From positions 17,976,501 through 18,040,500 of the forward strand of contig OZ059896.1 of NCBI GenBank assembly GCA_964057225.1: a DNA stretch of 64,000 nt, written 5' to 3'. The notes beneath the pieces were generated by a model. The model searched no databases and had not been told where the DNA came from. It saw only the letters and a program-made list of their open reading frames with translations. The translations under genes were made by a program, and so were the position numbers. This document shows positions 13,772 through 25,500 of this stretch, piece after piece (within the stretch, counting starts at the first letter, position 1; every line of letters begins with the position of its first letter). Origin of the DNA: Auanema rhodensis. Its lineage: Eukaryota; Nematoda; Chromadorea; Rhabditida; Rhabditidae.

Positions 13772-16169
13772 TTCTGAATATCTCTCTCATACACACACAT
13801 AATCATTTCACATATATCTCTAACATGTGGTCTAGAATATAATTATTTAAAATATCAGGCTGATCGGCGTTTAATTTAAACCTTTTTAACCATATTAATT
13901 CATATTTTTAGATAAAAATTATAATTATTCATCACATACTCTAGGAAGTGGAATACCATCTAGTAGACGAGTTCATACACTTTCTCCACGAGAAGTAAGT
14001 TTTTGATTTTGATGTTTGAATATGTATTTTGCTCAATCAGGCTATAAGCTCGTTCGATTTGCATCGTGAAGCCTCTCCAGGTCATCATATTAAACGAATT
14101 CTGTTAACTCGTCGTCATAAAGATCATAACATCTATAATGGTAATAATTAAATTTTCTTATGAATAATTGAAAAAATGATTTGAATTCAGATTTGGGTGT
14201 TCGAATTATTGGAGGCAAAAAGATGCCAAATGGAGAATTATCAGCATTTGTATCTGCTATTAATCAAAATAGATATAATCAAATATTGGGAGAAATAAAA
14301 GAAGGTTAATATATATTTATATAATTTATATATTTTATATTTTCTAGGTGATGAAGTTCTTGAATGGAATGGTATTCTATTGACTGGAAAAACTTTTGAA
14401 GAAGTTGAACGAATCACTAACTCCAGCACAGGAGAAATTGAAATTATTCTAAAAACGTAAGTTCTTCAAGTTTGACTTTCTCAAGTTTTAAAATTTATGA
14501 ATAGAAATAAAATATAACTTTGTTTGTTCTTTTAGTGAAGGTGATGGTCCACGTCGTGCACATAATACAACTGGCACACTGCATAAGTATGCTACAACTG
14601 GCGGACACCATAATCATCGTCATAATCATCATCATCAACATCATCACCATCAGCAGCAACAGCATCATCATCATCATAACTCGGAGCATGACCAACATTA
14701 CCATCACAACGATCTTCATCTTTATCAACAACATCAAGATGAACAACAACAGTCATTCGCCAATCATCACTATGATACGTTACCCATACTGCGGAACCGA
14801 GGTGTGTGATGATTTCGTTAACAATACGAATAGACACATAACATAGCCAATACTATATATGACGTCATCATTGTTAACATGTTTATCTCTGACGTCATCA
14901 AATGTTTTTTTCAGAATTATCTCCTGAACGTTCACCACCTGTTCCGATGCACCGTAAATGTGATACTTCCGGAAGATCAAAATCGACTGGAGCACGATCA
15001 CGATCAGTCTCATACGTAAGATTCTTTACTATATGAAATGGAAAAATAAAAAAATATAAACAATATTGTTAATTTCCCTTGAAGCATCATGCTTATGATC
15101 ATCTAAAAGCGTTCCGTTTCAGGGTCGTCACCAGGAAGCTGAAGCAGGCCTCGGACATCTTCAGGTGGCATTATCCTACAACCAGTCTACATCACAACTT
15201 CTGGTTCAGGTTTGTTTATTTTCTTTATTAAAGTGGATATACATGTCTAGATATTGGAACATTGTTCCTTATTAACTAGTTCCGTTCTACTTCATATCTT
15301 TTCTTGAAATATCATATTGTTTTTATAAAAATTTAAAAAAAAAATTTGCAGATTTTATCGGCACGTGGCTTGAAGCTTCGAGATACAATGCAGAATATTC
15401 TACCAAATCCATTTGTAAAAATCTATTTACTTCCTGGAAGAAAGTAATAACTAATACTATATGTATATAATTAATTAAATATTTTCATTACAGAGTATCA
15501 CATAAACGTCGAACTCGCTTTGTACCTAATAGCTGTGATCCTGAATGGAATCAAGAAGTGTTATATGATGTTCCATCAACAGCTCTTCATAATCATTTCT
15601 TGGAGTTTTCTATTTGGGATTATGATACTTTCTCTGAAAACAACGCATTAGGACAAGTTATCATCTCATTGAACGGTTCGTTTTGACTTTTTGATTGAAT
15701 ATTTCAAAGTTTATACGATTTTTCATCGAATGTTCTGCTCCAAAAACTTGAATAAAACTTTTTATATTTTAGAGCATCGAATTCTTGGAGGTATTGCTAG
15801 ATGGTATCCAATTCAAACGATGGACATTCGCCATAAATCGGCTTATAATCTTCCGGTTGAAAGACCGACAACAATTAACAACACAAGTTATTATAATCCA
15901 AGTGAGTTTAATTCTTTAAACTTATTTTCTCAAAATGTCTCTTTTTTCAATTTTGAATGAAAAAAAAATGAGAAAAAGGTTAATGCTAAGTTTAACGAAG
16001 ATGATAAACAGGTATGCTGTATGCTAAGCGTTGTTGCCAAAAGTTAGCAGAAGTACAGTAAAGCTTAGTTAACAAAGTTTTTTAAGGAAAAGAAAATGAA
16101 ACATTTTATTAATTATCTGAATTATATTCTTTAGGTACATTGGATATTGGTTATCCAGCTATTAACTAA
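1..16169 (+). CDS. cla-1: Clarinet/Piccolo-like active-zone protein, 5' truncated
   Basis: Presynaptic scaffold candidate. Exons read: 1-30 (partial), 87-217, 262-411, 460-639, 691-750, 803-895, 945-1101, 1150-1245, 1290-1585, 1633-1729, 2304-2765, 2844-2923, 8259-11595, 13912-13994, 14041-14140, 14191-14304, 14348-14456, 14536-14801, 14915-15015, 15123-15209, 15352-15443, 15494-15675, 15773-15901, 16135-16169. All junctions keep phase. The N-terminal part is acidic, then Ser/Thr-rich low complexity. The giant exon has a short basic-helical stretch near 9060-9270 (VHKMLVTGLLPE) and a His/Gln run near 11340-11430. A Piccolo-type PDZ (GVRIIGG, VLEWNGILLTGKTFEEV) spans 14191-14456, and one C2 domain spans 15123-15901. 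PDZ plus C2 after long disordered sequence fits nematode Clarinet better than RIM, which has a zinc finger and two C2 domains. The gene starts left of the window. The name is an inference from architecture; a Fife/Piccolo label is equivalent. Confidence 0.75.
3429..3525. repeat. CT microsatellite
   Basis: Imperfect (CT)n with CTAT interruptions, inside the long cla-1 intron. The antisense reading gives GA repeats. Confidence 0.95.
6921..6980. repeat. CT microsatellite
   Basis: Second (CT)n run in the same intron, about 29 nt pure followed by interrupted CTC/TCC sequence. Confidence 0.9.
11596..13911 (+). other. 2.3-kb AT-rich intron or alternative 3' UTR of cla-1
   Basis: The giant exon can end two ways. 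It can run into a stop at 11598-11600, or splice at GT 11596 (phase 1) to 13912, which restores the frame into PDZ and C2. The donor (C|GTTAGA) is mediocre. The interval is very AT-rich with several AATAAA-like motifs (for example near 12370), so an isoform that ends here without PDZ and C2 is possible. No gene is seen inside. Confidence 0.5.
13702..13763. repeat. Pure (TC)31 microsatellite
   Basis: Longest uninterrupted dinucleotide run in the window, within the cla-1 intron upstream of the PDZ exons. Confidence 0.97.
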
Positions 16170-17105
16170 CTAGGATATAACTATATTTGTTATAACTATA
16201 TATGAAATCATAATAATTAGACAACTATTATGGAATAACAAGACTGAAGAATATATAATTTTCTTTTTATATTTATAAAAAGAATATTTGAATTGACTAA
16301 TAATTTCTAGAAGTGATTCTTAATTTTTTTTTTCAAATAACATGAAAAATGCTCATTATCCGGTATCTCGCCATATTGCTATGTGATTTTATATTTCTAT
16401 TCAATTCGGGTTTTTGTTTTCTATGTGCATACATACAGTCCGATTTGAACCGCATTATTCAATATTATTTTATAACTTAATGATTATTGTTAAATTCGTA
16501 TAATTTGTTAATTATGTGAGAAATATTTATATACTATATGTATTATGTGTAATATTCATGAATCGCCATTCATTTTCTACATTCCTTAAAAACCATTACA
16601 TGTCTGTGAAAGGTTTTCGTCGTCAATCACGATGTTTTCTGCTTTTTCTGTTCATTTTATAATATAAAATGTGTATTTTGCAACTATATTGTTATAGAAT
16701 ATAGTTAAATTAATAATTTGCCCAGCACTTTCGTCACATATTCAATCACTTGACCACCCGCCTGATGTGTTTTTTTCCTAGTTTGAAGGAAACTTTTGTG
16801 TATTGTAATAGTTTAGAAGTTTAATTATTTTTTATAAAAATAATAGATTTTTATATAATTCTTGTATTAACAGAGTAAATAATGTTATATAATTAAAACG
16901 TTTTATTATTATATATAAAACACAAATAGGAAGAATATTACAAATTAAAGCAACGAATCATCGAAAATATACATAATTAATAACTATATGCAAAGATTTT
17001 CGGATCATTTTTCTCAGTTATTTGTATATACATAAAATAATATTATATATAAGATCTTAGTATAAAGAAGATCAAAAAAAGTTCTTTCACAAGAAAAACA
17101 TTAAG
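16170..17105. other. Convergent 3' intergenic region
   Basis: AT-rich sequence between the 3' ends of cla-1 (+) and the secreted-protein gene (-). No coding or RNA gene seen; presumably both 3' UTRs. Confidence 0.6.
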
Positions 17106-18065
17106 CTAATTTCCTTTGCCAGTGTAGAAACCACCCAAATTCAAAGCACTCGATCCTGCAGATGATGAGGGAGAAGGAGAGTGTCGAGGAACTGGAGGTT
17201 GTCGTTGTTCAGCAAAAATATCTGATAAAGAAGAAGAAGATGAAGAAAAAGCAGAAGATGGAGATGGATGTGGTTGTGAAGAACGTGGAGAAGAGAATGA
17301 ATTAGAGGATTGCATCATCATTCTATTAGGAGAGAATCTTGAGTTAACACGATCATCATCATCATCAAAAGTTGAGCTGAGTAGAGATGCAAGCATATCA
17401 AAGGGATGTAGTCCACGATCCGCCGCTGAAATTTTTGGAAATTTTCTTTTATATATTCAGAATACACTGTGTGTGTGTATGTGTGTATAAGTATTAAAGA
17501 AATGAAATGTGAAAACTGATACTATAGAAGAAGTTGAGAAGCCATAAGGAGAATGTTAGTAAAACTTAATTAACTCACAAACCATATGGAGAATGGCCGA
17601 AGGATGTGAAACGATCCATTGGGCTACCTCCGTATAACCAATTACCGCTTGGAGCATATCCTTGCATTCCTTGCATTCCTTGATAACCAACTGGTGAATA
17701 TCTGTAAAACATGCGAATAACGCTGAGTCTATGATCCTGAAGTTACCTTGGTCGACCCCAGAATCCCATTGGTTGTGGAATAGGAGCAGGAGCATTTCCT
17801 ATGCCATTGTATGGTTCGTCACCAGTGATAGACTTCAATTCAGCCATACCACCTTGAGCAAAAGTCAAGGGTACGGCAACAGAGGCTAAAACTACATAAT
17901 GTTTATTCAAGCTTTATGCTGAAGCTGTAAGTTTTGGTTCAAAAACTAGTAAAATTAACTGCATATGAGCTATATGGTTAGAAGAAAAATAAATTTTTCA
18001 AATTACTTTTAAGATCAAAAAGAAGAAAACGAACCGAAAACAGCGATACAGTATGTGAACTTCAT
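17106..18065 (-). CDS. Small secreted low-complexity protein, unknown function
   Basis: Four exons on the minus strand: 18035-18065, 17747-17885, 17583-17701 and 17106-17425, all phase-consistent, giving about 202 residues. It begins MKFTYCIAVFASVAVPL, a clear signal peptide split by the first intron. The middle is Gly/Pro/Tyr/Met-rich with a short MQGMQG repeat. The C-terminal third is Ser/Pro/Asp-rich (DDDDD, SSPRSSQPHPSPSS) and ends GGFYTGKGN. There are no Cys pairs after the signal and no recognised domain. Such composition suits an extracellular, cuticle- or matrix-associated, or secreted disordered protein, but that is only inference. I do not recognise the family. Confidence 0.7.
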
Positions 18066-19526
18066 TGTTGTGAATGAAAAGTCAGATGACGAAGATCAGA
18101 AATACGAACGTAGGCGTCCAAAAGAGATTTGTAACAAGTAAAATCAGAGGAGAACGACGAGGTAGAAGAGGTCGGCAACTAAACTCCAAAAATGATCGTT
18201 GTGTTCCTCTAGTGTGCCCCTTTTCTACTCCTCCTATCAACCGGTCTCCTCCTCATCTTTATTTCCATTCTCTTCTCTTCTTGTTAGCACAATTGGGCGA
18301 AAATGTTACACTCTGTCGACCATACAATAGCCACAAGCTATTTAGATCACAAACATAAAGCATTTGTGAAAATTATATCTACAAAAAGAGAAAAAGAGAA
18401 AAAGAAAATAGTTAAGATGGCAAACTATTTCACGCAAGGTCATCCCTATCATCCTATTGTTTCGACCATCATCACCATAACACACACGCAGATAGACACT
18501 CGCCCAACCCCACACCCCTAATGTACTACTTTGTCCCTGCCATGCCGTGGGGCATCTGAATCTGTTACTGCTTTTGTCGGGCATATAGACACAATTACTT
18601 CGGCCACCGCAAGAACTGCTTACAAGGACGTCTGGGCAAGCTAGCATATATGTGTGAAAATGCTTGCATAAAGTCAGACACGTCGTTCGGACCACGACAT
18701 ACATAAATTCTGAAGCTGACGCTAATTACCCCGAAACAATGTCTTTAAACAAAGCATGACATAGCAACGAAAGATAGAGAGAAATTAAAAGATGTAAGAA
18801 GAGAATTATAGAGAAAGAAAAAAAATAAATTAAGAGATTTATTATGTATAGTTCCATTGACAGTAAGTTTCATTATCAAGTGACCTTCTAAGCTAATTTC
18901 AAAAAAAATCTTTTCTCGTAAAAGCTTTTAAAGTCTTTTAACTACTTTATGAACGATTTGATTGAAGATGAGTAAGTTGAGAGTCAAATAGGAACAAAAG
19001 GCATTTGACGTCATAAGGAAAAGTATAATTGGAGGTTAAAACTGGTCGTCAAAACATCTGTGATGACTAATGCATTCTATTCTTGAGACTTAGGAATTGT
19101 TTTTTCTGTACCTTAAAAGGTATTTGATAACAAACATTTCAACTTTTCAATTTCTTCAGAACCAATATGCATGTTCGGCTTTCATACATAATTTCCTCAT
19201 AGAAGTCTCGAGTTCAATAACCCGGAAAGACGTAACAACTTACATTCATAGCGATGACTTATCACAATTTTGTAGAAGTGAAAGTTCACAAACAATCTAT
19301 GAGATTTTGTAAAAATCTTCTGAATATAAAATTTTCTATTGAACTTCAATATTTTTAAAAATTTATTTTACACACATGTAACATAAAATATTGAGTAGAA
19401 AGGGAAAAGAAAAGTAGATAGTAATATGACCTGTTCACCTAAGATAAGTTTCAACTTTAATTTCTTGTTTTCTTTAATTTTAATTGTTTTAATAAAATCA
19501 AGTGATATCTTCTTTACAGTTAAACA
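18066..19526. other. Intergenic, nothing recognised
   Basis: 1.46 kb between the secreted-protein gene start and the 3' end of the helicase gene. The short open frames lack splice-linked extensions and domain signatures. The part next to 18065 is presumably the promoter of the secreted protein. Confidence 0.55.
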
Positions 19527-22500
19527 CTAACATGTATAAAGACTTGCAGCAAAAACAATATCCCTCTTAATAGCTGATGAAGCTAATTCCATTTTCTCAT
19601 ATAAATCTTGGTCTCCTACGATTCGAGCAGCATTTCTGAAAATTTAAAAACTTCACTTTTCTCGGACCTAATCGACCAGGGATTACTTTACAGAATAAAT
19701 TATTTTCAAAAAAACAAATTAAAAAAAAAAGAAAAATATGGGCAACATTACAAGACAGAAAAACATACCTAACATCTTTGCATAATTCACTCAATCGTTG
19801 GATACAACGAACAATCAAACCTTCTTGACACTGTGTTTTTTCCATAATTTCAGAAAATGGCTGTTAAATACATATATTTTTTTTGAAAACATTTAAAACA
19901 AACCTTGCCCAGAGCCCAATCATATACAATCGGCATCAAATCGAATCGTATTTCATCACCAACTTCAACTATTTGAACTTTTAGTTGTGCAGATGTTAAG
20001 TCTAATCGTTTAGAAACAGATAGCACATCATTTTTCAACTATTAGGCGAAAAAACTAGAACTTCACAAGAAAAAGCATTACCTCTTCAAACATTTTTCCT
20101 TCTGGTGTGGCTGTATCAAACTTGACACCATCTCCATTTTTGTATTGGCAAGTAAAAGCTGACAGCAAGGCAGCAACTTCAGCTGGAGTACGATCATGCA
20201 ACTTATTTTCAAGTAAAAGCTCAGCAACAAGTATTTCCTTGAAAAGTAGTTCTAGTGAATAAAGTCTAATTTAGAGGATTCTACCTGATAATGAATTTCG
20301 CAGGCTACCCGTCCTTTAAAGGTAACCATATTGTCTTTTCCGACATATCCTAGTGTGGTCAGCATCTAATATCAATTATATATTTTCTCAAAAACTATTA
20401 AAGCTCCACCTTCATGCGATCCTTATATTCATCACTAAGAAGCAAAGCGCCTGCTGAGAGTTCGAATTGCAGACGACTAATTTGGCTAGTTAAATCAACT
20501 CTTTCCAAAACAATTTCAATCTGAAATTTGCTAAATTCAGACTAAATATAAATAAAAACACTTATTACGTGATCTAACAATTCAGCACAGTGTTTAGCCG
20601 TATAAATAGTTGGATTAAGTAAATTATCTCTGAGGAATTTGACAGTTGTAGGCAATTCCAAATACTCCAAATTCACATAGCTGACTTCATTTTCTGGTTC
20701 GATAGTCTAACATAGTATATATTGAAGTAGTGAAAGAATTTTGTACAAAAGAAGAAGACTATAAGATAGAAAGCAAAACAGGGAGAAAGAACAAGACGTA
20801 GAGTGAGATATATAGAGAAAAAGAGAGTCATTGCGGTAATAAGTAATAGGTACAAACCTCAAAAGACGTCGATGCCCATTCATTTGCCAAGGAATTAATT
20901 TGTTGAAGAATTTTAACAATACTATGAGGTATTTCAGAAGACCTGTAACAATCATGATCCGTATTCTGTCTGTCAGGTAGGTAGATAGTTAAAAGCGATG
21001 TTGAGCGTATAATGAGGATGAGGAATAGGTGGAAAGAAGGATCGGCGAAACAATTACCACTTATAGGTCACTTGGTCAAACTCTTTTCCTCACTCACTCA
21101 CTTCTTTGGTCCGAATCGTGTCTATTTCTTAAAGTTACTCTAAGTCACTAAAACATTTCAAAATTTTCAACACATGCCGCAACTTCGACTATTTTTTCTA
21201 TTTTCACAAATAATTTTATTTATTTCCTTTCAAGGTCAGCTATAGTTTATATTTAGTTCATCCTATCAGCATATAAACCTCATTTTCTTATTTTAGTCAG
21301 TGCTGAGATAAATGTTTCTTCCGAATTAAACTGTGATTTTTCCTCACTATGTATGTGGAGGAATTCAACAGATGATTCGGGAGATTGGATTTTATCATCC
21401 CATGTCGACATTGATAACTCTAGAAGTATCATACCCATGAGAGAAGGAGATAGTTTGAGTTTACTCGAAAAATTCCTGTTTATTTATGAAATTCAGATGA
21501 ACCATTTGCCTATAGTGCAGGACTCATGGGTCGAACTCAGGCTATTTTGGTATCTGATGTTATTAGCTGTCAATTAGGTAATGGCTTTTCTCTATCGTAT
21601 CTCTATGAAACTTGAAGGTCTTTAGGAGGAGCGAATATCAAATATTGGTATTACCAAACAGGAATGCAATCACAACTGGAATTATGCATTCGTCAGCCAC
21701 CAGGAAGCAGGGACCCTGTGTCATTACAGTACGTGAAAAAAGAATTTCTGTTTAATTGAATTTTTCGAAATTCAGATGCTATGATGGAGTTTCTTCTACA
21801 CATGGTAACCAATGGATCTTTCGTGTCATCGAATTGCCACCTATTAGTCAACCATTTGAGGTTTCCAATACTTTCACAGTGTATAATAAGTTTTCATTTG
21901 AAGATAATCTTTCGAGCAACATATTACCCACCAACTGATATCATTGCTCTTGATGACATCATCTTCGAAGCAGCTTTATGCGGTTAGTATATCTTAAAAG
22001 TTGACACATCCTGAACTCACAAACTCACCAAAAGATCTGCTCAGGAATGAGCTTCTTTCTTATTCTTCTCCCAATTTTTCGAGTTTTTTTTCAAATTATA
22101 TTTCCTGAGCAGATCTTTTTCAGCTTTTGGGCAAAAAAAAAATGGACGAAGACGACATGTACGATCCACATCATCAGCATCACCTCCATTGATTGGATAC
22201 AATGACTGGCAATTACTTCGTGAATCCGAACATTTCAAAGGACAGACTATGCTCATTGTTTCACAAAATATGATGCAAGCAGAGAAGCCTATGAATCAAG
22301 AGATACCTAGTACAACAATTTCGGCTCCATTCACGTCTACACCTGCAACAATAACTACTTTTCCCAATCCGTTAGAAGCAATGTTTATTACAACGACAAC
22401 AACGACAACAACAACGGCCACTCTTGAGACAAGTTCAGAAACGATCATCAAATCAAGTACAATGATTGATCCTACAACTGTATCTTCTGGAGAAGAATCC

Positions 22501-25500
22501 AATAGCACATTGGAAAATACTGAAACATCTGTGGCACCGATAGTTCCCGAGCCAAATTTGCCGAAGGTTGATCCATTCGAGAACTTTGTGAAATTTCTTC
22601 ATCAAACTGCTCCTGTTCTACCGTACATTCCTGTGCTAGTCCGATCCTTACAGTCATCCATCGATTCCAGCAGGTTAGATCCTCCAATCGGAACAATAGT
22701 TAACGGAGTTCGCACTGCTAGTATGGTCAATCCAATTCCTGTATCTGCATCTCATTTCTATAACACGGAGCCACTACCTCCTCTTCCAATTCCTCCTTCT
22801 CAAACAGGAACAAACGACAATTTTTTGGTAGATATGGCAAAGAAATTCAACTTTGGGGAAGAAGAAAGCGTGATCAAACCTCAGTCCAGAAGACTGCCAG
22901 CAATAGCTCCTTTATCGGCAACCGAAAATTCTTTTGGAATGATAGCAACAACTTTAAGACCAATTTCCATAACCCCAACTATATATCCTGTTAAGCTTTT
23001 AAGGCAGAGGAAGTACGAGGAAAAGATACCCACATCAGAAAGCAATATTGATATGTCAAAGCTGAATACTAACGATATTAAAAAATTGTCTGAAATCCAC
23101 AACAAGCTGTTCGCCAAGAATGGCATGCAGTTCAGTACACCAATGCCTTTCCCTCAAACAACAACTCAGCTTATTGTTTTCCAAAAACCAACAAAAACGG
23201 AATCAGATGTAGCTAATAAGCTCACTGAATTAGCTAACATGCTACCTGATGGCGCATTGAGTGAGTTGACAGCGCTGAAAGATATTCCTGATTTGGAAGG
23301 CTTAACACGAGGAATGGATCTAAGTTTAATTAGAAAACCGGGAGGATTCATGACGCTCAAACAGCAATTCATAGATCGCCTAATGAGAAGAACAATGGGA
23401 TTGCCACTAGAAGATGCTTCTTTGTCTCGAAATGCTTTACCTCCACCTATTGTACCTTTTAAAGTTACAAAGAAAATGATGAGAGATAGAGCGCGAGCTC
23501 TGCGAAAACGAAAACTCCTCTAAATTTGCCAAAATATCTAGAGACCATTGTTACATGTAAAAAGTATAAATAAACTATAGCTCAATTCATGTTATTGATT
23601 ATTTGCATGATAATATATTTATATGGCATCAATTTAATTTAGAAATCAAAGCTCAAGGCGGTAATGAAGGTGGTGGAGGAACTTTTGGAGATACTCCTGT
23701 TGCACAACCACGTCTGCTTGAATTTGGAAAAGGAAATGGTTAGTATTGTCTAATTTCGCATTGATAATGGATATTACAATATAGAAATTGCATTAAACAA
23801 CGATAATATAAACCATAAGTGGGATAGTCGACGAGTTGTTCAAGATCCAGGTCATCGCCCTGTAAACTATGCTGCTCCGACATTTGAAGAAACAACTACG
23901 ATACAACCTTCACCCAGAATTGGACCACATTTCAATCCTATGTGTCCATCGTTGGATTGTGTGTTTGATCAGCAGGTTGGTTAAATTTTTCAACAGGAGA
24001 TGACCTAACAAACTTACACTGATAGACACTCTGCAATTACGTAACCAGTGAAAGTAGTAATCAAAACGCTACACTACGTAGCTGGATACTGTCTGATCGC
24101 GGTATTCTGAATTCTGTGACAGGTATTCCACACGATTTAAGTAGAAGTAAGAGTAATATACATTTCTTGATTGAAATATCAATTCAATATAGATGGTACA
24201 TTCATATACTCTGGAGGAACAAAAGTATCTTATGATGAAGTTTTCATATTATCCACGAAAGAGCCAATAAGTATTCAAGAAGAAGGCCGTTTAGATTTCT
24301 TTGTTTATATGGCTGGAATACATGGTCGATTACGCATTTGTATTAATACATTATCCTTGTGTCCTTTAACATTAGAAGGGAAAGATATTGATATTAATGC
24401 TCGCCAATGGAAAAGTCACCATATCCTCATAAGCCCTGGAACTCATGCAGTAAGCTCTGCTTTCACATAAAGTTGGGGAAAATAACCCAAAATTATGCAT
24501 TCAGATTCATTTTGTCGCCGATAGATTGAAAGAAAACTACTCAGTTGGATTGGACAGTATTCAATTACTCAATAAATTTGGAACAACATCGCTCGCATGT
24601 TGATACCTCTATTCCGGTTATGATATGATTTAAATATATTTTTTAATAAAGAATAGTTTGAAGTAACTAACCTGAAGCGTACTTGTGAACGAAGCTTAGC
24701 TTCTTCTATGATTTCATTAGCATTTATTTTAAAATGTTTCTTTGGCACACATACAATATCATCTAAAGTGATATCGTCAATCACTTTGAAGCACCCTCTT
24801 CCTAGATCATTATTTCCTATCCCATCTAAACCGTATTTACATATTCCTCTGACTCTGTGACATTCGTATGTCCAAGAAGAATTCTAAAACTTTCGAAATT
24901 TTTGGAAATAAAAATAAAGTAATTATGCCTCAGAAGGTTTAGGTTGAACAAAGTTATAAGCGTAGTTTTCATCGCAAGACACAAGAACTGAGTATTTCTT
25001 AGAATCACCAGAGGTAGAATCCTAAAAATAAAGTGACCTTCGTACCTTAATATAAAGCTTAAAAACCTTTAACAAAACAGCAATTTGATGATCCAATTTC
25101 CGGTCAGGATTGGATAGAACTAGTATCCGGCCTGATTGAAACACAATTGAACCTTGCTTAGTTTCTAAATTTAACGAAAATTTATATGCATAAAATATCT
25201 ATTCGTCTTCTGACTTATAAATTCTTTCCATATATCCTTCCTAACTGATAAATATTCAGAAATAGTTTTATAATAATCAGCTAGATTATCAGCACATAAT
25301 GAACAATTCAATTCACGTTTAAATTTAAGTTCTTCGACAGCCTGAAAACAATAAACTTGAATTAGAAAACTAAATGAAAATGCTCACGTTCTTAAGATCA
25401 TATTGCTTTTTCTTTTGTTCTCGAAGAGATGTTCGTTCAGCAAACGATCTTTGTAACATTTGCTCAATGTGTAAATGCTCTACACGAAGAAGGTTCAGTA

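Noticed and set aside
1-16169. Identification as UNC-10/RIM
   Set aside because: Only one C2 domain after the PDZ, and the region preceding it lacks a zinc finger in this window; fits Clarinet/Piccolo better.
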